Notes under the pieces: model-generated
Seen by the model: only the letters and a program-made list of their open reading frames with translations
Told to the model about the DNA's origin: nothing
Databases searched by the model: none
Part shown: piece after piece, positions 7,377 to 13,115 of the stretch
Position numbering within the stretch: position 1 is the first letter of the stretch
Layout: the number at the start of each line of letters is the position of its first letter
Source of the DNA: Gemmatimonadota bacterium
Lineage (GTDB): Bacteria; Gemmatimonadota; Gemmatimonadetes; Gemmatimonadales; GWC2-71-9
NCBI GenBank assembly: GCA_003221075.1
Contig: QHUF01000308.1
Coordinates: 20,316 to 33,430 of the forward strand
Length of the DNA stretch: 13,115 nucleotides
Reading direction: 5' to 3'
Made by a program: the position numbers and the translations under genes

Positions 7377-7591
7377 GCGTCGGTGGGACGTCCCTTGATC
7401 ATGTCACGGACGCGATCCGCGGTACGCGGGCTGATGAGCCGTAACGCGACATAGACGACGAAGCCGATGAAGGCGAGCCACAGCACTGTCATCGCGAGGC
7501 CGACCAGACTCCCAAGGATTCCAAAGATCAACTTGAGACCCAGCCATGCGAGAATCGCGAGAACGGCGAAACCCAAAATGCTCCGGAACAT
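7373..7591 (-). CDS. 72-residue two-helix membrane protein of unknown function
   Basis: A small protein with two hydrophobic segments, about residues 5-26 and 28-50, separated by a Gly-Ser turn. A charged tail SPRTADRVRDMIKGRPTDA follows. The basic tail and the single Arg near the N terminus suggest both ends face the cytosol as a helical hairpin. I know no function for such proteins. The start ATG (7591-7589) is supported by a clean GGAGG five bases upstream on the same strand (7601-7597), one of the better ribosome sites in the window. It is the only - strand gene here. It converges on the lipoprotein gene with shared stops and diverges from the glycine oxidase gene 43 bases away. It is called real because of the Shine-Dalgarno sequence, the clear membrane pattern and the lack of any other gene in the interval. 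Confidence 0.82.
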   Translation of the reverse strand: MFRSILGFAVLAILAWLGLKLIFGILGSLVGLAMTVLWLAFIGFVVYVALRLISPRTADRVRDMIKGRPTDA

Positions 7592-7634
7592 GATTGCCTC
7601 CGTGGTGTCCGGTGCGTTTGCAGCGTACGCCTAA
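7592..7634. promoter_or_regulatory. 43-base divergent intergenic region with the small gene's Shine-Dalgarno
   Basis: The gap between the - strand membrane gene and the + strand glycine oxidase gene must hold, or lie within, the start signals of both. On the - strand GGAGG at 7601-7597 sits five bases before the ATG. No convincing -35/-10 pair is visible on either strand, and the glycine oxidase ATG has no clear Shine-Dalgarno. Confidence 0.35.
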
Positions 7635-8741
7635 ATGTCGCACAAAGTTTCGTCCTGTGAAGTGTTAGTTGCTGGCGGCGGCATCATCGGCGCCGCCTGC
7701 GCCCGGGCCGCCGCGCGGCGGGGCATGAAGGTTCTCATCTGCGAGCCCGGGCCCGATCCGGCGGCCGCGTCCGCGGCCTCGGCGGGGATCCTGGGACCTC
7801 AAATCGAGCGCACCGACGAGGCCCTGCGCGCCCTGGGCTTGCGCGCCCGCGACCTGTACGAGAGCCTCGCCCCCGCGCTGGCGGAGAGCACCGGCATCGA
7901 CATCGGGTTGTGGCGCGACGGGATAGCGTCCCTCGCGTTCGACGAACCCGAAGCCGAGCGGCTCCGCGACGCGGTGGCACACCAACGCCAGGCCGGGCTG
8001 CGGTGCGACTGGCTGGAAGCGGAGGAGGTGGCCGAGCGTTTTCCCGCCACTGCACCATGCCTGGGCGCGATGTTCGCACCGGAAGACGGCGCTGTAGACG
8101 CGCCCGCACTCGCCCGCGCGTTCCACGCTGATGCCAAGCGCCACGGCGCACGCACGTTGAACAGCCGGGTAACTCGCCTCACCACGATCCTCGGCCGGGC
8201 GACCGGCGTCGAAATCCCCGCGGGCAAGATCAAGGCGGAGCACGTCATCATCGCCGCGGGCGCGTGGTCCACTCGCATCGACCATCTTCCGCGCAGGCTG
8301 CCGATCGAGCCCGTCCGGGGACAGATGGCGGCCGCGCCGTGGCCCGCCAACATGCCGCGTACGGTGCTCTATTACGATCACGGCTACGTCCTCGCGCGGA
8401 GTGGTGAAGCAATCTTCGGCAGCACGATGGAGCATGTGGGCTTCGATGGAAGCGTCACCGAGTCCGGCGTGCGGGATATCGTCGCCGCCGCGCAGCGGCT
8501 GCTGCCGCAGCTGCCGGCCGTCCCAACGCGAACCTGGGCGGGCCTGCGGCCCCTCACGGCCGACGGGCGTCCAATCGTCGGCGCCGACCCCGACGTTCGC
8601 GGGTTGTGGTATGCCACCGGCCACGGCCGGAACGGCGTCCTGCTCGCGGGCCTCACCGGCGAGATCATTGGGGACCTGGTGAGCACCGGCACGACGGAAG
8701 TGGAGATTGCTTCCCTCGCCCCGGAGCGATTTACTTCCTAG
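7635..8741 (+). CDS. thiO: FAD-dependent glycine oxidase / ThiO-type amino-acid oxidase
   Basis: A 368-residue flavoprotein of the DAO/ThiO family. ThiO oxidises glycine with FAD and oxygen to dehydroglycine for the thiazole ring of thiamine; relatives oxidise other small amines. Evidence: the dinucleotide-binding loop EVLVAGGGIIGAACARAAARRG with glycines 14, 15, 16 and 19, an acidic end CEPG at 36-39, the ASAASAGIL flavin segment, the DGAVDAPALARAF stretch typical of this family, IIAAGAWS, PVRGQM, and the C-terminal AGLRPLTADGRPIVG and YATGHGRNGVLLAG that hold the flavin. Length fits. The ATG at 7635 is the only start near the conserved N terminus. No thiS, thiG or thiE is nearby in the window, so the thiamine role is inferred by family only and a broader amine oxidase is possible. 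A one-base gap follows before the next gene. Confidence 0.85.
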   Translation: MSHKVSSCEVLVAGGGIIGAACARAAARRGMKVLICEPGPDPAAASAASAGILGPQIERTDEALRALGLRARDLYESLAPALAESTGIDIGLWRDGIASLAFDEPEAERLRDAVAHQRQAGLRCDWLEAEEVAERFPATAPCLGAMFAPEDGAVDAPALARAFHADAKRHGARTLNSRVTRLTTILGRATGVEIPAGKIKAEHVIIAAGAWSTRIDHLPRRLPIEPVRGQMAAAPWPANMPRTVLYYDHGYVLARSGEAIFGSTMEHVGFDGSVTESGVRDIVAAAQRLLPQLPAVPTRTWAGLRPLTADGRPIVGADPDVRGLWYATGHGRNGVLLAGLTGEIIGDLVSTGTTEVEIASLAPERFTS

Positions 8742-8742
8742 G

Positions 8743-9744
8743 ATGTTCAGTAGTTGCGCGTTTTGTAACGCGGCATTTGACGGAGATGGCGGCCCCTCGG
8801 GCCTCGGTGTCGGACGGCGAATCGCGTTCGATGAATGGAAGGGGCGCTTGTGGGTGGTCTGCCCCCGCTGCAGTCGCTGGAATCTCACGCCCTTCGATGA
8901 TCGGCTGGAACGGATCGAGGCCGTGGCTCGCGCGGCGAGTCAGGGACGAATCGCAGCGTCCACCCAACAAGTCGCGCTGATCCGCTGGGAGCGCTACGAT
9001 CTCGTACGCGTCGGCAAACCGCCGCGCGTCGAGCTGGCGACGTGGCGCTACGGCGAGCGGCTGCGCAATCGCCAGCGCGAGCGCATGAAGGTCGTCGTCC
9101 CCCTGACGGTCGCCGCGATCGGACTCGGCATCGCCGCAAACGTGGCCGCAGGCGGCGGGTTCGGTGTCGTCGTCTGGCAGGCGCACCGCGTCATCGATGG
9201 GTTTTACCTCTGGCTCATGGGGAGCCGGAAGGTCCAGCTCCTCGAGCCACCGATCTGCGCGCATTGCGGTACCCTGATGCAGCTGCGCGCGCGGCACGTT
9301 CAATACGCGCGCATCGTCCCCGATCGGCACGAGGAGATGGCGGTGGTGTTGAGCTGCCCAAAGTGCCGTCACGAAGGAACGCAGCTCACGGGCACCGACG
9401 CCATTCAGGTGCTGCGCCAGGGCCTCACCTACATGAACCTGGATAAGGGCGGACGCCGCCGCGCCGAGGACGCGGCCCGTGAAGTCGATCAGGTGGGCGG
9501 AGCCGATCAGCTCGTGCGCGACATTGCGCGGCGCGAGCTGACGCTGCGCTCACTGCGCGCCGAGCGGGGCCTCGCGCTGGAAATGGCTGTGGACGAGCGG
9601 GCGGAGGTCGAAGAGCTCGAGCGCCAGTGGAAGGAGGCGGAGGAAATCGCCGACATCGCGGATGGCACGCTCGGGACCTCGACGGAGATCGAGAACGAGC
9701 TGCGCCGCCTAAAGAACCGCGGGGGAGATCAACCGTCTGGTTGA
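8743..9744 (+). CDS. Membrane protein with two pairs of CxxC zinc knuckles, unknown function
   Basis: A 333-residue protein I do not recognise. Start at ATG 8743, one base after the thiO stop; a GTG at 8707 would add 12 residues inside thiO. The order of parts is: CAFC (Cys5, Cys8) and CPRC (Cys40, Cys43), which together look like a first zinc ribbon; an Arg-rich stretch RYGERLRNRQRERMK; a glycine/alanine-rich hydrophobic segment about 117-145 that could be one membrane helix; CAHC (Cys172, Cys175) and CPKC (Cys205, Cys208), a second ribbon; and a charged helical tail about 235-325 rich in Glu and Arg that may form coiled coil. The paired ribbons suggest metal binding or protein/nucleic-acid contact near the membrane. 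The first ribbon contains a WVVCPRCSRWN pattern like small MJ0042-type knuckles. It is probably co-transcribed with thiO. No catalytic residues are evident. Confidence 0.72.
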   Translation: MFSSCAFCNAAFDGDGGPSGLGVGRRIAFDEWKGRLWVVCPRCSRWNLTPFDDRLERIEAVARAASQGRIAASTQQVALIRWERYDLVRVGKPPRVELATWRYGERLRNRQRERMKVVVPLTVAAIGLGIAANVAAGGGFGVVVWQAHRVIDGFYLWLMGSRKVQLLEPPICAHCGTLMQLRARHVQYARIVPDRHEEMAVVLSCPKCRHEGTQLTGTDAIQVLRQGLTYMNLDKGGRRRAEDAAREVDQVGGADQLVRDIARRELTLRSLRAERGLALEMAVDERAEVEELERQWKEAEEIADIADGTLGTSTEIENELRRLKNRGGDQPSG

Positions 9745-9776
9745 AAAACGGCCTACCCTGCCCCGGAAGCTGTGCT

Positions 9777-9782
9777 TATCTT
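9777..9782 (+). promoter_or_regulatory. Weak candidate -10 element (TATCTT) before lipA
   Basis: The 47 bases between the zinc-knuckle gene and lipA contain TATCTT (four of six matches to TATAAT) 9 bases before the lipA ATG. No -35 lies at the right distance; TTGAAA at 9741-9746 is 30 bases away. If real, transcription would start almost at the ATG, giving a leaderless message, which would fit the absence of a Shine-Dalgarno before lipA. Confidence 0.22.
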
Positions 9783-9791
9783 CGTGTTTCC

Positions 9792-10700
9792 ATGGCCGCC
9801 CCCCTTGTTCAGATCCAGCCGTCCCCCTCCCCTGCGGCTGACCCGTCTCGCAAACCCTCGTGGCTCAAGGTGAAGGCGCCGGGCGGCCCCAACTACGTGG
9901 CCCTCAAGCACATGATGCGCGACCTCAAGCTGCACACCGTGTGCGAAGAGGCGCACTGCCCGAATATCGGCGAGTGCTGGGAGCACAAAGCGGCGACGTT
10001 CATGATCCTGGGGGATGTGTGTACGCGCAACTGCGCGTACTGCGCGGTCGCGCACGGGACGCCCGCCCCGCTCGATGCCGGCGAGCCGCAACGCCTCGCC
10101 GCCGCGGTGGCTCACATGGGCCTCAAGCACGTCGTCATAACGAGTGTGGATCGCGACGACTTGCCGAACGGCGGCGCGGAGGTCTTCGCGGCGTGTATCG
10201 CCGAGATTCGCACGCGCCTGCCGCAGACATCGGTCGAGGTCTTGATCCCTGACTTCAAGGGCAATCCCGACGCGCTGCGCCTCATCGTCGACGCCCGACC
10301 CGACATCCTCAATCACAATCTCGAAACGATCGCCCGCCTGTACCGCATCGCCCGGCCCGGCGGTCGTTACGCGCGCGCATTGCAGCTCCTGGACCGCGCC
10401 AAGGACATGAATCCCGCGCTGTTGACGAAGTCTGGGATCATCTGCGGGTTGGGCGAGGATTGGGACGAGCTCCTCGTCGCTTTACGTGATCTGCGCGAGG
10501 CCCGCGTGGATATCGTGACCATCGGCCAGTACCTGCGGCCGTCCGATCAGCACCTACCGATCGCGCGCTGGTACACCCCCGACGAATTCGCCGAGTTGAA
10601 GCGCTACGGCATGTCGCTCGGCTTTCGTCACGTCGAATCCGGGCCCTTGGTGCGCTCCAGCTATCACGCCTGGGAGCAAGTGGAGGCAGCGACCGCATGA
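9792..10700 (+). CDS. lipA: Lipoyl synthase (radical SAM)
   Basis: A 302-residue LipA. It inserts two sulfur atoms into octanoyl groups attached to lipoyl-domain lysines, using two 4Fe-4S clusters. The auxiliary-cluster motif Cys51, Cys56, Cys62 (C-x4-C-x5-C in CEEAHCPNIGEC) and the radical SAM motif Cys77, Cys81, Cys84 (CTRNCAYC) are both intact. So are VDRDDLPNGGA, NHNLET, KSGIICGLGE, TIGQYLRPS and the C-terminal RSSYHA (288-293) whose serine ligates the auxiliary cluster in this family. Length is normal. ATG 9792 is chosen because the frame further upstream (a possible start at 9627) runs through the preceding gene in another frame and encodes low-quality sequence. No Shine-Dalgarno is obvious. 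The stop overlaps the pdhA ATG (ATGA), linking cofactor maturation directly to the complex that needs it. No lipB is in view. Confidence 0.97.
   Translation: MAAPLVQIQPSPSPAADPSRKPSWLKVKAPGGPNYVALKHMMRDLKLHTVCEEAHCPNIGECWEHKAATFMILGDVCTRNCAYCAVAHGTPAPLDAGEPQRLAAAVAHMGLKHVVITSVDRDDLPNGGAEVFAACIAEIRTRLPQTSVEVLIPDFKGNPDALRLIVDARPDILNHNLETIARLYRIARPGGRYARALQLLDRAKDMNPALLTKSGIICGLGEDWDELLVALRDLREARVDIVTIGQYLRPSDQHLPIARWYTPDEFAELKRYGMSLGFRHVESGPLVRSSYHAWEQVEAATA
10682..10686 (+). promoter_or_regulatory. Shine-Dalgarno GGAGG of pdhA, inside lipA
   Basis: GGAGG lies 10 bases before the ATG at 10697, within the last codons of lipA. It supports that ATG as the pdhA start and suggests efficient initiation in addition to coupling through the ATGA overlap. 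Confidence 0.6.
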
Positions 10701-11704
10701 CGGCCACCGCCAGATCCCCCAAGGACGCTCCCCCCGTCCCTGCCCAGACCGAGCTGCATCTGAAGATGCTGCGGCAGATGCTGCTCATTCGGCGCTTCGA
10801 GGAAAAAGCCGCCGAGGCGTACGCCCTCGGCAAGATCGGCGGCTTCTGCCATCTGTACATCGGACAGGAAGCCGTGGCGGTGGGCGCGCTCGCCGCGCTG
10901 AAGGACAATGACTACGTCATCTGCTCCTACCGCGAGCATGGCCAGGCGCTCATCAAAGGGATCTCGCCCAACGCGGTGATGGCGGAGCTGTTCGGGAAGG
11001 CGACGGGGTGTTCGAAGGGCAAGGGCGGCTCCATGCACCTCTTCGATGCCAAGAAGGGCTTCATGGGCGGTCACGGCATCGTCGGCGGGCACATTCCCCT
11101 CGCAGCCGGTCTCGCGTTTGCCAGCAAGTACAAGAGCACGGATCAGGTGACCGTCTGCTTCTTCGGCGAGGCCGCGGTGAATATCGGCGCGTTCCACGAG
11201 ACCCTGAACATGGCGTCCGTGTGGAAGCTGCCGGTGATCTTCCTGTGCGAGAACAACCGCTACGGCATGGGCACGGCGTTCGAGCGCGTCGCGGCGGTGA
11301 CCGACATCGTCGAGCACGCGTGCAGCTACGACATGGCCGCCGAGCTGGTGGACGGGATGAATGCGCTGACGGTGTACGACGCGACGCGCCGTGCCGTCGA
11401 GCGCGCGCGCAAGAACAGCCACCCGACGCTGCTCGAAGTGCGCACCTATCGGTTCATGGGCCACTCGATGTCAGATCCGCTGCATGGCGTGTATCGGACC
11501 AAAGACGAAGTCGAGGAGCAAAAGGCGCGCGATCCCATCACGCACCTCGCCGCCAAGCTCAAAGAGGACGGCGTCATCGATCAGGCCGCACTCGACGCGA
11601 TTGACGCCGAGATCCACGCCGAGGTCGACGCGGCGGTGAAGTTCGCCGACGAGAGTCCGGACCCCGATCCCGACGAGTTGTACAACGACGTGCTGGCCGA
11701 CTGA
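10697..11704 (+). CDS. pdhA: Pyruvate dehydrogenase E1 component, alpha subunit
   Basis: A 335-residue E1 alpha subunit of the heterotetrameric 2-oxoacid dehydrogenase type. With E1 beta it decarboxylates pyruvate on thiamine diphosphate and passes the acetyl group to the lipoyl arm of E2. Visible: LRQMLLIRRFEEKAAEAYALGKIGGFCHLYIGQEA (25-59), SYREHGQAL, KGGSMHLFD (109-117), GGHGIVGGHIPLAAG, the thiamine-diphosphate motif region 157-187 ending in CENNRYGMGT, and the phosphorylation-loop equivalent YRFMGHSMSDP (251-261) with YRTKDE. Oddity: the motif that normally reads GDG-A-N begins Gly157-Glu158-Ala159, so the magnesium-ligand Asp is Glu here; spacing to Asn186/Asn187 is unchanged. The start is supported by ATGA overlap and GGAGG. 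The stop is one base before pdhB. A branched-chain or acetoin dehydrogenase is possible, but the YRFMGHSMSDP style and the lipA link favour pyruvate. Confidence 0.93.
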   Translation: MTATARSPKDAPPVPAQTELHLKMLRQMLLIRRFEEKAAEAYALGKIGGFCHLYIGQEAVAVGALAALKDNDYVICSYREHGQALIKGISPNAVMAELFGKATGCSKGKGGSMHLFDAKKGFMGGHGIVGGHIPLAAGLAFASKYKSTDQVTVCFFGEAAVNIGAFHETLNMASVWKLPVIFLCENNRYGMGTAFERVAAVTDIVEHACSYDMAAELVDGMNALTVYDATRRAVERARKNSHPTLLEVRTYRFMGHSMSDPLHGVYRTKDEVEEQKARDPITHLAAKLKEDGVIDQAALDAIDAEIHAEVDAAVKFADESPDPDPDELYNDVLAD

Positions 11705-11705
11705 C

Positions 11706-12566
11706 ATGCCTACCCTCACCTATCGAGATGCCCTGAATCAGGCGCTGCGCGAAGAGATGCAGCGCGATCCCAACGTGGTGCTGATGGGGGAAGAAGTCGG
11801 CGTGTATCAGGGCGCGTACAAGGTTAGCCGCGGACTGCTGGAGGAGTTCGGGCCCAAGCGCATCGTCGATACGCCCATGATGCTCTACATGTCGGGCGGC
11901 CAGATTCGGGTCCCGATCGTATTCCGCGGGCCGAGCGGTGCGGCGCTGCAGCTGGCGTCGCAGCATTCGCAGGCGTGGGAGAGCTGGATTGCCCATATCC
12001 CCGGTCTCAAGGTCGTTGCGCCTGCAACCCCGGCCGACGCCAAAGGACTCCTCAAGTCCGCGATCCGCGACAACAATCCCGTCATCGTGCTCGAAGGTGA
12101 AATGCTCTACAACCTGAAGGGCGACGTGCCCGACGGCGAGCATATCGTCCCGATCGGCAAGGCGGAAATCAAGCGTGAAGGCAGTGACGTGACGCTCGTC
12201 TGTCACTCCAAGACCCTTACCGTCGCGCAGAAAGCGGCGGATCAGCTCGCCGAGCAGAACGTCTCGGCGGAAGTGCTCGACCTGCGATCGCTCCGCCCCC
12301 TGGACGAAGCGGCCATTCTGGAATCGGTCAAAAAGACCAACCGCGCGGTCGTCGTCGAGGAAGGGTGGCCGCACACCGGGATCGGCGCGCAGGTGGTCGA
12401 TCTCATTCAGCGTGACGCGTTCGACGATCTCGATGCGCCGGTACAGCGCGTGACGCAAGCCGACGTGCCCATGCCCTATAACAAGTTTCTCGAGCGCGCC
12501 GCGAAGGCATCGCCCGAGAAGGTTGTCGCTGCGGCACGGAAGGTTCTGTACCTAGATGGCGACTAA
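11706..12566 (+). CDS. pdhB: Pyruvate dehydrogenase E1 beta subunit with internal in-frame deletion
   Basis: A 286-residue E1 beta; family members are usually about 325-330. The N terminus is standard: LTYRDALNQALREEMQRDPNVVLMGEEVGVYQGAYKVSRGLLEEFGPKRIVDTP (4-57). It then jumps directly to MMLYMSGGQIRVPIVFRGPSGAALQ. From knowledge of the family, about 42 residues should lie between them, beginning with the ISEEGF-type segment whose glutamate contacts the thiamine N1' and continuing through the helices of the cofactor and dimer interface. Everything after is normal: QHSQAWESWIAHIPGLKVV, DAKGLLKSAIRDNNPVIVLE, and the C-terminal transketolase domain with DLRSLRPLDE and VVVEEGWPHTGIG. The reading frame is preserved across the junction (codon 58 begins at 11877). 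As written, the subunit should not support normal catalysis. It may be a real deletion, a divergent form or an assembly collapse. The end overlaps the E2 start by 11 bases. Confidence 0.9.
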   Translation: MPTLTYRDALNQALREEMQRDPNVVLMGEEVGVYQGAYKVSRGLLEEFGPKRIVDTPMMLYMSGGQIRVPIVFRGPSGAALQLASQHSQAWESWIAHIPGLKVVAPATPADAKGLLKSAIRDNNPVIVLEGEMLYNLKGDVPDGEHIVPIGKAEIKREGSDVTLVCHSKTLTVAQKAADQLAEQNVSAEVLDLRSLRPLDEAAILESVKKTNRAVVVEEGWPHTGIGAQVVDLIQRDAFDDLDAPVQRVTQADVPMPYNKFLERAAKASPEKVVAAARKVLYLDGD

Positions 12567-13115
12567 AGTCCACATGGAGGCATTGTCGCCCACGATGGAA
12601 GAGGGGCGCCTCGTGAAGTGGAACAAGCACGAGGGCGACCCCGTGAAGTCGGGCGATACGCTCGCCGAAGTGGAGACCGATAAGGCCGTCATGGAGCTCG
12701 TCGCTCGGGCCGATGGACAGCTGTTGAAGGTGATGGTACCCGAGGGCACCACAGTGCCGGTCGGAAATGTCGTCGCGTGGATCGGGAAGCCTGGTGAGAA
12801 AGTCGACGGAGCAGGGAGCACGGTGCAAGGAGCAGCGAAGCCGGCCCCCGCTCCGGCCGCCGTCCCTGCTCCAGCCCCCGCTCCCGCTCCGGTTGCAACA
12901 GCGACCGATGCCACGCGAGTGAAGGCGTCTCCACTAGCACGGCGGATCGCCAAGGACGCAGGTGTCGATCTGAAGCTGGTGCAGGGATCCGGGCCGGGTG
13001 GCCGAGTCATCAAACGCGACGTCGAAGCCGGTGCCGCAAGTCCCAGCATCACCGGACAGCCGAGCGCGGCGCCAGCTCCCCGCTCCGTGCTCCGTGCTCC
13101 GTCCGGTGTGCCGTA
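12556..13115 (+). CDS. pdhC: Dihydrolipoyllysine acetyltransferase (E2), 3' end beyond window
   Basis: The first 186 residues of E2, still open at the window edge. It starts at ATG 12556, inside the last 11 bases of pdhB in another frame. Residues 1 to about 80 are a lipoyl domain: VHMEALSPTMEEGRLVKW, then EVETDKAVMEL with the lipoylated Lys43, then GQLLKVMVPEGTTVPVG. Residues about 81-121 are an Ala/Pro-rich flexible linker. Residues about 123-157 are a peripheral-subunit-binding domain (KASPLARRIAKDAGVDL, then GSGPGGRVIKRDVEA) that holds E1 or E3. A second linker follows, and the catalytic acetyltransferase domain must lie beyond 13115. Only one lipoyl domain is present. Both linkers contain heptamer repeats, described separately. 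Transfer of acetyl to CoA and the product acetyl-CoA are inferred from the E1 context. Confidence 0.94.
   Translation, partial: MATKVHMEALSPTMEEGRLVKWNKHEGDPVKSGDTLAEVETDKAVMELVARADGQLLKVMVPEGTTVPVGNVVAWIGKPGEKVDGAGSTVQGAAKPAPAPAAVPAPAPAPAPVATATDATRVKASPLARRIAKDAGVDLKLVQGSGPGGRVIKRDVEAGAASPSITGQPSAAPAPRSVLRAPSGVP
12808..12835 (-). repeat. Four-unit heptamer array, consensus NTGCTCC on the - strand, in the first E2 linker
   Basis: Exactly 28 bases made of four consecutive 7-base units. On the + strand the units are GGAGCAG, GGAGCAC, GGTGCAA and GGAGCAG; three fit the consensus and the third differs in the core at one position (GGTGC for GGAGC). It lies just after the lipoyl domain and encodes Gly/Ala/Gln-rich linker residues rather than the usual Ala-Pro. 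Confidence 0.7.
13073..13100 (+). repeat. Four-unit heptamer array, consensus NTGCTCC on the + strand, in the second E2 linker
   Basis: Also 28 bases and four 7-base units: CAGCTCC, CCGCTCC, GTGCTCC, GTGCTCC. All end in GCTCC, and the last two are identical. It is the same unit as the 12808-12835 array but in inverted orientation. It lies after the subunit-binding domain and encodes an irregular linker (PRSVLRAPSG). Confidence 0.7.

Noticed and set aside
7385..7394. Perfect 10-base palindrome GGGACGTCCC as a possible terminator for the convergent genes
   Set aside because: It has no loop and no T-run on either strand and lies within the coding end of the small membrane gene; a chance palindrome is likelier.
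7665..8888. A 407-codon open frame on the - strand
   Set aside because: Antisense to thiO, low-complexity Arg/Gly/Ala content, no motifs. The + strand flavoprotein accounts for the region.
9741..9782. TTGAAA and TATCTT as a -35/-10 pair for lipA
   Set aside because: The spacing is 30 bases, far from about 17; only the -10-like element is kept, at low confidence.
11574..12458. A 294-codon open frame on the - strand
   Set aside because: Antisense to pdhA and pdhB, whose family identity is clear; no recognisable domain in the reverse reading.
12844..12893. CT-rich repetitive DNA in E2 as a separate repeat element
   Set aside because: It is the expected Ala-Pro interdomain linker coding sequence of E2; only the true 7-base arrays on either side are unusual.

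Overview
This is a high-GC, gene-dense bacterial chromosome segment. It has fourteen protein-coding genes, thirteen on the + strand and one small gene on the - strand, and almost no intergenic space. Secretory signals ending in 'PLAAQ', several GTG/ATG four-base stop/start overlaps and a lipA-pdhABC cluster would fit a soil-type lineage such as Gemmatimonadota. That taxonomic call is an inference from style, not from a marker gene. I see no rRNA, tRNA, CRISPR array, insertion sequence or phage gene.

Left block (1-7376, + strand), probably one or two long transcripts: the 3' end of an unrecognised gene; a class-I glutamine-amidotransferase-like peptidase of family C26; an SCP2-type sterol/lipid-carrier protein; a soluble hybrid histidine kinase (GAF-PAS-HisKA-HATPase-receiver); a GT4 glycosyltransferase; a GT2 glycosyltransferase fused in frame to a secretory-signal-like segment and a DUF3108 domain; a deoxyhypusine-synthase-like protein of unknown function; and a short SnoaL/NTF2-like lipoprotein. 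Most neighbours overlap by ATGA or GTGA, or by a few dozen bases.

Middle (7373-9744): a 72-residue two-helix membrane protein on the - strand converges on the lipoprotein gene, and the two stop codons share one CTAG palindrome. It is divergent from a glycine oxidase (ThiO)-type flavoprotein. That gene is followed one base later by an unrecognised membrane protein with two pairs of CxxC zinc-ribbon knuckles.

Right block (9792-13115): lipoyl synthase (lipA), then pyruvate dehydrogenase E1 alpha, E1 beta and the start of the lipoyl-bearing E2, which is cut by the window end. The logic is clear: LipA inserts sulfur into the octanoyl group on the E2 lipoyl lysine, and E1 then uses that arm. Three things stand out here. 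E1 beta lacks an internal block of about 42 residues that in this family includes the cofactor-contacting glutamate. E1 alpha has Gly-Glu-Ala where the thiamine-diphosphate motif normally reads Gly-Asp-Gly. The E2 interdomain linkers contain two four-unit arrays of a heptamer (consensus NTGCTCC) in opposite orientations.

I did not find a clearly new multi-gene defence or mobile system. The best candidates for follow-up are the E1 beta deletion, the GT2-DUF3108 fusion, the deoxyhypusine-synthase-like protein and the heptamer arrays.
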